Positions 24,406 to 33,370 of a DNA stretch of 64,000 nt are shown piece by piece. Made by a program: the position numbers and the translations under genes. How positions within the stretch are numbered: position 1 is the first letter of the stretch; each line of letters starts with the position of its first letter. This DNA comes from Improbicoccus pseudotrichonymphae. Its GTDB lineage: Bacteria; Bacillota; Clostridia; Oscillospirales; Acutalibacteraceae. The notes under the pieces were generated by a model. That model did no database searches, was not told where the DNA came from, and saw nothing but the letters and a program-made list of their open reading frames with translations. The stretch covers positions 1 through 64,000 of the forward strand of contig AP027924.1 of assembly GCA_036322855.1 (NCBI GenBank). The letters run 5' to 3'.

Positions 24406-24861
24406 ATGAAAAATGGGCTTTTAAATGAAGTGAACATTAATTTTTTAAGTAGATCTAGTAATGAATCTTTTGCCAGGGGGGTTATATCTGCGTTTTTAGT
24501 GCAGTTAGATCCAACTATAGATGAGTTAAACGATATAAAAACTGCAGTTTCTGAAGCTGTAACGAATTGTGTAATTCATGCTTACAAAGACAAAATTGGT
24601 GTTATTTACATAATTATGCAAATTTTTTCCGGTGGAAGAATAGTCATAAAAATACGCGACAAAGGAATTGGAATAGAAAACATAAAACAAGCTATGGAAC
24701 CACTGTATACAACCGGTGATGATGAAAGCGCAGGGTTGGGTTTCGCCGTAATGAAAAATTTTATGGATAAAGTTAAAATTTTTTCCAAACCTGAAAAAGG
24801 CACGTTAGTTATCTTGGAAAAAGTAATTATACGGAGGGCGTCAAGATTAGTTGGGTGTTAA
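24406..24861 (+). CDS. spoIIAB: Anti-sigma F factor and kinase SpoIIAB
   Basis: A GHKL-fold serine kinase that binds sigma F and phosphorylates SpoIIAA. ATP-site motifs are visible in order: N box EAVTNCVIHAY, G1 DKGIGIEN, and G2 SAGLGFAVM. At 151 residues it is the normal size. ATAGGAG-type sequence lies upstream. Its 3' end overlaps the sigma F start by 11 bases, so expression is probably coupled. Confidence 0.95.
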   Translation: MKNGLLNEVNINFLSRSSNESFARGVISAFLVQLDPTIDELNDIKTAVSEAVTNCVIHAYKDKIGVIYIIMQIFSGGRIVIKIRDKGIGIENIKQAMEPLYTTGDDESAGLGFAVMKNFMDKVKIFSKPEKGTLVILEKVIIRRASRLVGC

Positions 24862-25510
24862 AGAGAGAAATGATATTGTTGAAAAAAACATTGGTCTTGC
24901 TAGGTTTTGTGCGAAAAAATTCATCAATAAGGGTATAGAGTTTGATGACATATATCAAGTTGCATGCGTTGGTTTGGTGAAGGCGTCGAAAGCGTTTGAC
25001 GATATGCGCGGTGTCAAGTTTTCGACGTATGCCGTTTCTGTTATCTTTGGAGAAATTAAACAATTATTTCGTTCCAACAGTCAGATTAGTGCAAGCAGAA
25101 GTTTGAAAGATCTTTTGCTGAAAATTAATAAAGAACGCGAGGAATTTATAAAAGTCAATGGGTGCGAACCAACAATAAATGAACTTTCATACAAAATTGA
25201 AGTAGAAACGGAAAAAATTATAGAAGCTTTGAATTTTCAAAAGCCAACACTTTCTCTAGAATTTTGTGACGAAAGTGAGATTTTTGATTCGGCGTCGATT
25301 TTTAAATTTGAGGAAATGACTTCAAATATTGTGGTTAAAAAGATCTTGGAGAATTTAGGAAAAAAAGATAGAGATATAATAAATTTACGCTTTTTTCATC
25401 ATATGACACAATCAGAGGTTGCAAGAAACCTGGGCACGACTCAAATTCAAATATCCAGAAGAGAAAGAATTATTTTAAAAATACTAAAGAACGAGTTAAA
25501 GGCAAATTGA
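24851..25510 (+). CDS. sigF: Forespore sigma factor SigF (SpoIIAC)
   Basis: Sigma-70 group 3 factor for the early forespore programme. Region 2 is DDIYQVACVGLVKASKAFD with FSTYAVSVIFGEIKQLFR. Region 3 follows (PTINELSYKIEVETEKI), and the region 4 helix-turn-helix is MTQSEVARNLGTTQIQISRR. At 219 residues it is slightly shorter than the Bacillus protein. It starts at TTG 24851 with GGAGGG 12 bases upstream, inside spoIIAB. The adjacent SpoIIAA and SpoIIAB make the sigma F assignment secure over sigma G or B. Confidence 0.93.
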   Translation: MGVKERNDIVEKNIGLARFCAKKFINKGIEFDDIYQVACVGLVKASKAFDDMRGVKFSTYAVSVIFGEIKQLFRSNSQISASRSLKDLLLKINKEREEFIKVNGCEPTINELSYKIEVETEKIIEALNFQKPTLSLEFCDESEIFDSASIFKFEEMTSNIVVKKILENLGKKDRDIINLRFFHHMTQSEVARNLGTTQIQISRRERIILKILKNELKAN

Positions 25511-25516
25511 AAACTT

Positions 25517-26524
25517 TTAAACGGGCTTTGGTTTTTTGATTTTCCCAAAATGAATAAAGCTTATAACTATTATTAAATAGTAGGTTATGAAACGATTGAG
25601 TATCATCGCCGGAAGTATGTTTTTTCGCTCAAAAAAATTGCCGAAGATTACCACAAATGCATTTTCTGCCAATCCTGTTGCGCCCGGGAGCGGACTAAAA
25701 TTCGAAATTAGCAATACAAATATTTGTCCAGCCAACATTTCAAAAATAGGAAAACCGCTCAAATGAAAAGCCTTAGATATAAAAAACGGAACGAGATTAA
25801 AACATAAATTTTGCAAAAATGAAAATAAATAAACTTCAAAACCACAATTTATGGAAAAATTATTTTTCATTAGAAAGTTTAGTTGTTTTTCAGTTTTTTT
25901 GTAATATTTCTCAGAATCTCTAATTATTTTTATTTTTTGTAGTAAGTTATATAAAAATTTAATTAATTTCAATATGCGATCCCTGTTTAAATATAATAGC
26001 GTTATTAATATTAAAGGCATAAATTGCATGAAAAAACTTATAAAAACAAAGAAATCAAAACCGGTCATTTTGTGTCTAAAATTATTAAAATGAGTAGAAA
26101 TCATGAATAAAGATAACAAAATCACACAGGTTTGATATATGAAAACTTTTTTAGAAAGTAAAGAAATAGATCTTCCCGCATCCATTCCTATTTTGTTTAG
26201 TTCTAAAACCTGAGCCGGATGCCCGCCAGAGCTGAATGGCGTAATCGAAGCGTAAAAATGCGAAACCATAGTCAATCTAAAGTAACTGAAAAAATTATTA
26301 TAAACTTTTATTAATCTGGATAGAACCAAACTGTCCAACAACAAGTAAGACAGAATCAATAGAATCGCAATGATCAGATACAAAAAATCAAGTTGCGGAA
26401 ATATTTTTATTAAATTCAGTAAATTATTTTCGCTTATACAGTAATAAACTAAAATTATAACAGATATGCTTATTGGTAATATTTTCACTAGAAAAAATTT
26501 AAATTTTTTATTTAATTTAAACAA
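25517..26524 (-). CDS. LPG-synthase-like/YbhN-family membrane protein
   Basis: A polytopic membrane protein of 335 residues with about eight hydrophobic segments, of the UPF0104/lysylphosphatidylglycerol-synthase transmembrane family. Family segments are ITPFSSGGHPAQVLELNKIG and SPLPGATGLAENAFV. The MprF N-terminal flippase domain is related, so lipid or glycolipid translocation is plausible but unproven. It follows the glycosyltransferase gene by 14 bases on the same strand, and the pair may make and flip a lipid-linked product. Its end lies seven bases from the sigF stop (convergent). Confidence 0.85.
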   Translation of the reverse strand: MFKLNKKFKFFLVKILPISISVIILVYYCISENNLLNLIKIFPQLDFLYLIIAILLILSYLLLDSLVLSRLIKVYNNFFSYFRLTMVSHFYASITPFSSGGHPAQVLELNKIGMDAGRSISLLSKKVFIYQTCVILLSLFMISTHFNNFRHKMTGFDFFVFISFFMQFMPLILITLLYLNRDRILKLIKFLYNLLQKIKIIRDSEKYYKKTEKQLNFLMKNNFSINCGFEVYLFSFLQNLCFNLVPFFISKAFHLSGFPIFEMLAGQIFVLLISNFSPLPGATGLAENAFVVIFGNFFERKNILPAMILNRFITYYLIIVISFIHFGKIKKPKPV

Positions 26525-26538
26525 ACAAAACCACCACG

Positions 26539-27519
26539 CTATCTATTAATTTTACTTTTTGCCGGTGGATTGACAACTTCATATGGAACTCTTGGCGGAG
26601 AATCTAAAAATCTAAAAGAACGCTTTTCTGAAATAAAGTAATTTATAGATTTAGATATCGCCACTATATTTTTGAAGAACCCCCTGAAATTAGAATAGCG
26701 CGCGTGCATTGAAAAAGCATTATAGTAACTTAAAAAAAGAAAACGTATTGCATGATTTTTCATTCGCCTCTCTAATTTTTTATAAATACCTTTAGATTCA
26801 TAAAAACACCTCATTACACCAAAAGCGCTAATAGAATCGTTTATTTTTTTAGCATTCATTGTATGAATTATACTGGAGTCCCTTATTGTGTAGTTGTAAA
26901 GCACATCGGAAATAACAACCACTTTTTTGGCAAAATAAAATAATCTTGGCGAGGTAGAAAGATCCTCATAGTACATATCATAAAATTTGATTTTATTTTC
27001 AGTAAACAAACTATGCTTAAAGAATTTTACCCAAACAAACATCCATATACCCACGCAAGATGTAATTTTTTTTAAGGCACGTTCGTTAGTATACACACCG
27101 GCCGGACCAAAAAAAGGCCAGTATGTACTGATTTTATTTTTGGGATAAAAAAAATTAAAATTGCAACATACAATGTCCGCATTGTTTTCTGAAGCGCTAT
27201 TGTACATTTTTTCTAAATATTCGGGCTCAAAAAAATCGTCACTATCTAGAAATGCTATGTATTTGGTATTACTCGCAACTTTTAATCCCGTGTTTCTAGC
27301 TTCCGACAACCCCTTGTTCTTTTGGCTTATAACTCTAAAATTCTCATTCCGTTTCACAAATTCGTTTATTATCTTCAAGCTATTATCGGTAGAACCGTCA
27401 TTCACAATAATTGCCTCGAAATTTTTGAACGTCTGCTTCTCAACCGACTCCAATGATTTTCGCAAATATCTCTGAACATTGTAAACCGGTATGATCAAAC
27501 TGATTTTATAATCATTCAT
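26539..27519 (-). CDS. Family 2 glycosyltransferase
   Basis: A GT-A fold sugar transferase of 326 residues. The N-terminus KISLIIPVYNVQRYLRKSLE is typical. VNDGSTDNSL forms the nucleotide-binding part and FLDSDDFFEPEY holds the metal-binding DxD. No membrane segment is obvious. The acceptor is unknown; the downstream flippase-like gene suggests cell-envelope glycosylation. Confidence 0.9.
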   Translation of the reverse strand: MNDYKISLIIPVYNVQRYLRKSLESVEKQTFKNFEAIIVNDGSTDNSLKIINEFVKRNENFRVISQKNKGLSEARNTGLKVASNTKYIAFLDSDDFFEPEYLEKMYNSASENNADIVCCNFNFFYPKNKISTYWPFFGPAGVYTNERALKKITSCVGIWMFVWVKFFKHSLFTENKIKFYDMYYEDLSTSPRLFYFAKKVVVISDVLYNYTIRDSSIIHTMNAKKINDSISAFGVMRCFYESKGIYKKLERRMKNHAIRFLFLSYYNAFSMHARYSNFRGFFKNIVAISKSINYFISEKRSFRFLDSPPRVPYEVVNPPAKSKINR

Positions 27520-27652
27520 AATTGCACACCACCGTTGTAATTAGTAAGTATGCTATCTTTTTGGTTAAAAATCAAGTTATTTAACGCAATCCATAAAATT
27601 TAAACAAATTGTAAAATATACACACATTTTATATTATATTAAGATACGAATT

Positions 27653-28384
27653 ATGAAATTGACAAAATACGAAAAATTTATAGATTATCTGCAATTTTTT
27701 ACAGATTTAAAACACAAAAAATTTAGTTCAAAAGTTGTAAATGACACAACTATTGAATTCATTGGGGTTAAAATGCCGATTTTACGAAAATTAGCAAAAC
27801 AAATCTCAAAAAATGATTACGAGGATTTTTTAAAATTTAGCGGTCACAAATATTTTGAAGAACGCGCAATTCACGGACTTATAATTGGCTATGCAAAATT
27901 AGATCTTGATAAACTTTTCAAAATGTTAAAAGATTTCGTACCGTATATTTCAAACTGGGCCTTATGCGATTTAGTTGCCAGAAAATATTGTCAATTTACA
28001 GAAAATCAAGATTTTGCCTTCAAAGAAGTTATTAAATTTACCTATTCTGAAAATTCGTGGGAGGTCAGATTAGGACTGGTTTTATTGCTAAATAATTTTG
28101 TAAACGAAAGATTTGTTGATAAAATTTTAGAAATTTGTAAATCTGTAAGATCAAAAAATTGTGGTTTGAAAAAAGGCAAAAAATCACAGGATTACTATGT
28201 TAAAATGGGAAATTCTTGGCTAATCTCTCAGTGTTACGTAAAATTCCCGAAAGTCACAGAGCAGTTTTTAAAATCAAAAAGTTTAGATAAATGGACACAA
28301 AATAAAGCTATTCAAAAAATAAAAGAATCACTCAGAGCAAATAAAAAAGATAAATTAAGAATAGAAAGCTTGAAAATCAAATAA
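27653..28384 (+). CDS. AlkD-like DNA alkylation repair protein
   Basis: A HEAT-repeat DNA glycosylase-family protein of 243 residues. SNWALCDLVARK carries the W-x3-D pair that corresponds to the catalytic Trp and Asp of AlkD, and SWEVRLGLVLLL supplies the conserved arginine. The C-terminal part has KMGNSWLISQCYVKFP and KWTQNKAIQKIKES. It would remove positively charged alkylated bases. It is divergent from the glycosyltransferase gene; a TATATT-rich stretch lies before the ATG. Confidence 0.88.
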   Translation: MKLTKYEKFIDYLQFFTDLKHKKFSSKVVNDTTIEFIGVKMPILRKLAKQISKNDYEDFLKFSGHKYFEERAIHGLIIGYAKLDLDKLFKMLKDFVPYISNWALCDLVARKYCQFTENQDFAFKEVIKFTYSENSWEVRLGLVLLLNNFVNERFVDKILEICKSVRSKNCGLKKGKKSQDYYVKMGNSWLISQCYVKFPKVTEQFLKSKSLDKWTQNKAIQKIKESLRANKKDKLRIESLKIK

Positions 28385-28493
28385 TCCATTTGTCAAACAG
28401 ATTTTCTTTCTAAAACTTGTTTTTTGATTAATGTTTTATTAAAAAACATTTCAAAAAAGTTTGAAAAGTCCATTTTGATTTTACAAAAAAATA

Positions 28494-29648
28494 CTAATTA
28501 CCAAATATTTTCTTTATCTTTTCGAAAAAACCGGTTTTTTTTTGATAATTTTTAGGCGAAGAGATTTTATCGAATTTTTTTAGTGCTTCTTTTTGTTCGT
28601 TGTTTAAATTTTTGGGTATTTCGATGTTTATCTTAATAAATTGATCTCCTTTTCCGCGACCGTTTATATGGCGCATGCCTTTGTTTTTTAACTTAAGAAC
28701 ATCTCCGGCTTGAGTGCCTTCGTTAATTTTGCACTCTACTTTTCCGTCCAGAGTAGGGATAACAACGCTATCACCCAAAGCTGCTTGTATAAATGTTATG
28801 GGAAGCTCGCACCATATGTCGTCATTTTTGCGCTCAAAGATCGGATGTGGTCTCACCGTTACCAAAATTTTTAAATCCCCATCGGGACCACCGCCAATTC
28901 CGGCATTACCTTTGCCTCTTAAGTTTAAAATTTGCCCATCGGCTATTCCCGAAGGAATCTCTATTTCTGCACTTTCGGATTTTCTCATTCTTCCTTGTCC
29001 TGAACAAAATTTACAAACATGTTCTATAACTGTTCCCGACCCTGAACATCTTTCACAAGTTCTGGAAGTTTGAATCATTCCGAAAGGAGTGCGTTGATTT
29101 ATGACTATTTGTCCACTTCCGTGACAATTAGGACATTTTGTGCGCGAAGTACCTGATTCAGCGCCTGTTCCTTGACATTTATCACACGAACTAATGCGCT
29201 GATAGCTTATATTTTTGGTACACCCGTTTGCAGATTCCTCGAAAGTAAGAACTATATTAGATTCAAAATCAGAGCCTCTTTGAGCTCTGCTATATCGCGA
29301 AGATGAGCTTGAACCAAAGCCTCCAAAAAAACTTCCGAAAATATCACCGAGATCGAATTCTTGTTCAAAGGGATTTCCTGAAAATCCACCTCCGTAACTA
29401 CCGCCACCACCAAAATTAGGATCCGTACCGGCATGACCAAACTGGTCATACCGAGCTCTCTTATTTTGGTCCGAAAGGACTTCATACGCTTCATTTACTT
29501 CTTTAAATTTAACTTCAGCCTGCGGATTATTTTTATTCAAATCTGGGTGATATTGTTTTGCCAATTTCCTGTAAGATTTTTTAATCTCATCTTCCGAGGC
29601 ATTTTTATCTACTCCGAGCACATTATAATAATCTCTTTTTTGCGCCAA
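28494..29648 (-). CDS. dnaJ: Chaperone DnaJ (Hsp40)
   Basis: Co-chaperone that delivers clients to DnaK and stimulates its ATPase. The J domain has YHPDLNK with the HPD motif; a Gly/Phe-rich region follows (about 75-120). Four CxxCxGxG zinc motifs come next (CDKCQGTG, CPNCHGSG, CERCSGSG, CKFCSGQG), then the C-terminal substrate domains. At 384 residues it is a normal type I DnaJ. It is the last gene of the hrcA-grpE-dnaK-dnaJ operon, 34 bases after dnaK. Confidence 0.97.
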   Translation of the reverse strand: MAQKRDYYNVLGVDKNASEDEIKKSYRKLAKQYHPDLNKNNPQAEVKFKEVNEAYEVLSDQNKRARYDQFGHAGTDPNFGGGGSYGGGFSGNPFEQEFDLGDIFGSFFGGFGSSSSSRYSRAQRGSDFESNIVLTFEESANGCTKNISYQRISSCDKCQGTGAESGTSRTKCPNCHGSGQIVINQRTPFGMIQTSRTCERCSGSGTVIEHVCKFCSGQGRMRKSESAEIEIPSGIADGQILNLRGKGNAGIGGGPDGDLKILVTVRPHPIFERKNDDIWCELPITFIQAALGDSVVIPTLDGKVECKINEGTQAGDVLKLKNKGMRHINGRGKGDQFIKINIEIPKNLNNEQKEALKKFDKISSPKNYQKKTGFFEKIKKIFGN

Positions 29649-29682
29649 AATTTTACCTCCTTCGAAAATTCATTAAACTTAA

Positions 29683-31524
29683 CTAAGTTTTATTTTCATT
29701 GTTATCTACTTCTTTATAATCGGTATCATAAACTTTTTCTCCGTTTTCGGTCTTTGCACCATCACCGCCAGCATTTTGATCTTGTTGTGGTTGTTCCTGT
29801 TTATATAATTTAGAAGAAATATCAAACATAACTTTTTGAAGTTCTTCCGAAGATTTTTTTATATCTTCCAAGGAAGCATCCTTAATTTTGTTTCTGGTTT
29901 CTTCAACCTTTTTGTTAAGCTCGTCTTTATCAGAGGAATCTATTTTATCACCGCTATCTTTCAATAGCTTTTCTGCCGCATAGCACATATTTTCGGCATT
30001 ATTTTTCTCTTCAACTTCATTACGGCGTTTTTTATCTTCTTCAGCATACGCCTCGGCATCTTTAATAGATTTTTCTATTTCTTCCTTACTCATGTTTGTA
30101 TTAGAGCTAATTGTTATTTTTTGTTCTTTTCCTGTGCCTTTATCTTTTGCACTTACATTGACTATACCATTTGCATCTATATCAAATGTGACTTCTATTT
30201 GAGGAATACCTCGAGGCGCCGGCGCAATTCCATCCAAAGTAAATAATCCAAGTCTCTTATTATCTTTTGCAAATTCTCTTTCGCCTTGTAATACATTAAT
30301 TTCAACTTGTGTTTGCCCGTCGCTGGCCGTAGAGAAAACCTGACTTTTTTTAGTCGGTATTGTTGTATTTCTTTCAATTACTTTGGTCATTATACCGCCC
30401 ATCGTTTCAATACCTAGCGAAAGGGGTGTAACATCTAGTAATAATAAACCCTTTACGTCTCCGCCTAGAACCCCGCCCTGAATCGCAGCTCCCATGGCGA
30501 CACACTCATCAGGATTTATACCCTTAAATGGTTCCTTGCCTATGAATTTTTTTACAGCTTCTTGAACTGCTGGAATTCTTGTCGATCCGCCCACAAGCAA
30601 AACTTTATCTATTTGATCTACTTTTAAACCTGAGTCAGACAAGGCCTGTTTTGTTGGTACAATAGTTTTTTCGACTAAATCCGCAGTCAACTCATTAAAT
30701 TTGGCCCTGTTAAGTGTTAAATCTAAATGTTTAGGACCGGATGAATCTGCGGTAATAAACGGTAAATTAATGTTACTCGTCGCAACACCGGATAATTCTA
30801 TTTTTGATTTTTCTGCTGCTTCTTTAAGACGTTGCAATGCCATTTTATCTTTAGACAAATCTACTCCATTATCTTTTTTGAAGGATTCTACCATCCAATC
30901 AATTATTCTTTGATCGAAATCATCTCCTCCGAGACGATTATTACCCGCAGTTGCCAAAACCTCTTGGACACCATCGCCCATTTCTATTATGGAAACGTCA
31001 AATGTTCCTCCGCCCAAGTCGTATACCATAATTTTTTGATCTTTCTCTTTATCTACACCGTATGAAAGCGCTGCCGCCGTCGGTTCGTTTATTATTCTTT
31101 TAACATCTAACCCCGCTATTTTCCCAGCATCTTTTGTTGCCTGACGTTGAGCATCTGTAAAGTAAGCCGGTACAGTAATAACCGCTTCCGTAACTTTGCT
31201 CCCTATATAGCTCTCGGCATCCAACTTTAATTTTTGCAGAATCATAGCAGAAATTTCCTGAGGAGTATAATTCTTATCATCGATTTTAACTTTATAATCC
31301 GTGCCCATTTCTCTTTTGATGGAAATAATAGTTCTGTCCGGATTTGTTATGGCTTGACGTTTAGCTACTTGCCCAACCATCCTTTCACCGTTTTTGCCAA
31401 ATCCGACTATAGATGGAGTTGTTCTTGCTCCTTCTGCGTTTGCGATAACCACCGCTTCGCCGCCTTCTACTACTGAAACACATGAATTTGTTGTACCTAA
31501 ATCAATTCCTATAATTTTAGACAT
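29683..31524 (-). CDS. dnaK: Chaperone DnaK (Hsp70)
   Basis: ATP-dependent folding chaperone of 613 residues. The nucleotide-binding domain starts IIGIDLGTTNSCVSVVEGG and contains VYDLGGGTFDVSII and the segment VLLVGGSTRIPAV. The substrate-binding domain includes DVTPLSLGIETMGG and a helical lid, ending in an acidic tail. Firmicute DnaK proteins lack a short segment of the proteobacterial N-terminal lobe, consistent with the length here. It is expressed with grpE and dnaJ under CIRCE/HrcA control. Confidence 0.98.
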   Translation of the reverse strand: MSKIIGIDLGTTNSCVSVVEGGEAVVIANAEGARTTPSIVGFGKNGERMVGQVAKRQAITNPDRTIISIKREMGTDYKVKIDDKNYTPQEISAMILQKLKLDAESYIGSKVTEAVITVPAYFTDAQRQATKDAGKIAGLDVKRIINEPTAAALSYGVDKEKDQKIMVYDLGGGTFDVSIIEMGDGVQEVLATAGNNRLGGDDFDQRIIDWMVESFKKDNGVDLSKDKMALQRLKEAAEKSKIELSGVATSNINLPFITADSSGPKHLDLTLNRAKFNELTADLVEKTIVPTKQALSDSGLKVDQIDKVLLVGGSTRIPAVQEAVKKFIGKEPFKGINPDECVAMGAAIQGGVLGGDVKGLLLLDVTPLSLGIETMGGIMTKVIERNTTIPTKKSQVFSTASDGQTQVEINVLQGEREFAKDNKRLGLFTLDGIAPAPRGIPQIEVTFDIDANGIVNVSAKDKGTGKEQKITISSNTNMSKEEIEKSIKDAEAYAEEDKKRRNEVEEKNNAENMCYAAEKLLKDSGDKIDSSDKDELNKKVEETRNKIKDASLEDIKKSSEELQKVMFDISSKLYKQEQPQQDQNAGGDGAKTENGEKVYDTDYKEVDNNENKT

Positions 31525-31544
31525 ATAAAAACCCCCATATTTTT

Positions 31545-32108
31545 TTAATTTGTAACTTGTACTGCCGCATGTCTTATTATTTTTTTGGCATATTTATAAC
31601 CCTTTTGAAAAACACACGAAACAGTATTTTTCTCGTTATTTTCAGATTCAGTATGTGAAATCGCGCTGTGCAATTCGGGATTAAATTCCTCACCTACCTT
31701 ACCAAAACTCTCAATGTTGAGTTTTTTCAGAGAATTTAAAAGTTGTGTTTTTGTCATTTCTATACCTTTCTTGCATGCTTCATCCTCGATTTTCATACTG
31801 TCAAAAGCCATTTCAATGCTATCTATGACCGGTAAAAATTCAACTACAAAATTTTCCACAACTGCCGAACGAATTTGCGCCTTTTCTTTTTCTGTGCGCT
31901 TCCTGTAATTATCATACTCGGCGGCAATTCTTAAAAGTTTTTCTTTTAATATCGCCAACTCCTCTTCGGCCTTAGATTCGATTGTCTCGCTTTCTTCTTC
32001 TGATTTTTTTTCTTCTTTTTCTTCATTTTCTTTCAAATCTTTTATATTTTTGTCATCTTTTTTGTTATCCTCTTCTTTTTCTAAATCTTCATTGAGTTCT
32101 TCTTTCAT
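31545..32108 (-). CDS. grpE: Nucleotide exchange factor GrpE
   Basis: Releases ADP from DnaK. A highly charged Glu/Lys N-terminal coiled coil (about 1-70) leads into AAEYDNYRKRTEKEK, typical of GrpE. The C-terminal beta domain has ESFGKVGEEFNPELHSAIS and VSCVFQKGYKYAKKIIRHA. The frame is open upstream, but ATG at 32108 with GAGGTG nine bases before it gives 187 residues. The start lies five bases after the hrcA stop. Confidence 0.95.
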   Translation of the reverse strand: MKEELNEDLEKEEDNKKDDKNIKDLKENEEKEEKKSEEESETIESKAEEELAILKEKLLRIAAEYDNYRKRTEKEKAQIRSAVVENFVVEFLPVIDSIEMAFDSMKIEDEACKKGIEMTKTQLLNSLKKLNIESFGKVGEEFNPELHSAISHTESENNEKNTVSCVFQKGYKYAKKIIRHAAVQVTN

Positions 32109-32113
32109 AGACT

Positions 32114-33133
32114 TCACCTCGCCAAAAACTCTTTTAAAACACTTTCCATCACTTTGGAAATGTAATTTAATTTCGCAACCATGCAAGCATAATTTACATT
32201 TAACGGGCCAATCAACGCTATAACTCCAAAATTTTCCCCGACTGAGTAATAAGACTTTATTAAACTTACCCCCGAAAGAGCGCTAACACCAATCTCATTA
32301 CCTATAAATATGTCGGTTGCATTTTTTTTAAGAAATAAAAGTTCCAAAAGTTCATCTTTTTTGTTAAAAAATTTCCAGATTTTGTAAATATTTTCAATCT
32401 TACCATTGTTTTTATCAAAAAGATTAAGTTCACCTTCCACATTTACTTCTGAAATTCTGGATTTTTGGGCCGCACTTATAAGGGCTTCCAACACGGGCAA
32501 AACAAAATTTTCAGTTCCAATTCTGTTACATACAAGGTTGATAGATTCCGGAGACAAAAACTCAAGCGGTTTATTTATAAATTCTCTTATGACTTTAGCA
32601 AAAATCTCTAAAATTTTTTCATTTATTTCAAACTTGCAAGTAAAAATTTTAGTTTTTACAACTCCGGTTGTGGTTATCAATATCAGCATGGCACTTTTAG
32701 AATTTATTTTAACAAAACGGATATTTTCCACACATGCGTTTTTATCCCAAGGCACAGCGGATACAGCCACACAGTCGGTAATTTCTGAAAGAATTTTTGC
32801 TAAACCACCTATTAAGTTTTCGGGTTCCGCGAGTTTGATTTTTAATTTTTCATCTATGACACTTTTATCATAAACAGAAAGTTCATATTCTTTCATGAAA
32901 AAATCAACGTAAACGCGATAGCCAATCTGAGAAGGAATCCTTCCGGCAGAAACATACGGTTGTTCCAGAAAACCCATCAAAGAAAGTTGTGCCATTTCGT
33001 TGCGCACCGTTGCCGGAGATATACTGAAGTTCAAGTATTTACACACGGCGCTCGAACCAACCGGCTGAGAAGTTCGGGTATAAATCTCAATAATAGCCGC
33101 AAGAATCTCAAGTTTTCTTCCTTTTACCTCCAC
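32114..33133 (-). CDS. hrcA: Heat-inducible transcription repressor HrcA
   Basis: Represses the operon by binding CIRCE. The N-terminal winged-helix domain has QPVGSSAVCKYLNFSISPAT and VRNEMAQLSLMGFLEQPYVS, followed by AGRIPSQIGYRVYVDFFM, all hallmark HrcA segments. The C-terminal GAF-like region is more divergent. It starts with GTG at 33133, preceded by GAGGTGG, and gives 339 residues. It is the first gene of the operon, with CIRCE 20 bases upstream, so autoregulation is expected. Confidence 0.95.
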   Translation of the reverse strand: MEVKGRKLEILAAIIEIYTRTSQPVGSSAVCKYLNFSISPATVRNEMAQLSLMGFLEQPYVSAGRIPSQIGYRVYVDFFMKEYELSVYDKSVIDEKLKIKLAEPENLIGGLAKILSEITDCVAVSAVPWDKNACVENIRFVKINSKSAMLILITTTGVVKTKIFTCKFEINEKILEIFAKVIREFINKPLEFLSPESINLVCNRIGTENFVLPVLEALISAAQKSRISEVNVEGELNLFDKNNGKIENIYKIWKFFNKKDELLELLFLKKNATDIFIGNEIGVSALSGVSLIKSYYSVGENFGVIALIGPLNVNYACMVAKLNYISKVMESVLKEFLAR

Positions 33134-33153
33134 CTCACTACCACCTCATATAA

Positions 33154-33180
33154 TTAGCACTCTTATTTATCGACTGCTAA
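33154..33180 (-). promoter_or_regulatory. CIRCE operator upstream of hrcA
   Basis: TTAGCACTC, nine bases, then GACTGCTAA, one mismatch from the CIRCE consensus (TTAGCACTC-N9-GAGTGCTAA). It lies between the likely promoter and the hrcA start. Confidence 0.95.
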
Positions 33181-33187
33181 CAATTCA

Positions 33188-33216
33188 AATTTATCATCAC
33201 TGAATTTACGTGTCAA
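33188..33216 (-). promoter_or_regulatory. Heat-shock operon promoter
   Basis: On the minus strand TTGACA (33216-33211) and TAAATT (33193-33188) are 17 bases apart, immediately upstream of CIRCE, as expected for a sigma A promoter blocked by HrcA. Confidence 0.65.
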
Positions 33217-33370
33217 TACAAATTTAACGGAAATTTTTATTTTTTTTATTTTGCTATAAAAAGCATTAAAATATTATATTTGTTAAAATATATAAAAAAC
33301 TTTTAAAAAAAATAAAAAAATGTTATAATGTCACATAAGATAATTTTTAAATTATTTAGGAGGGGTAAAA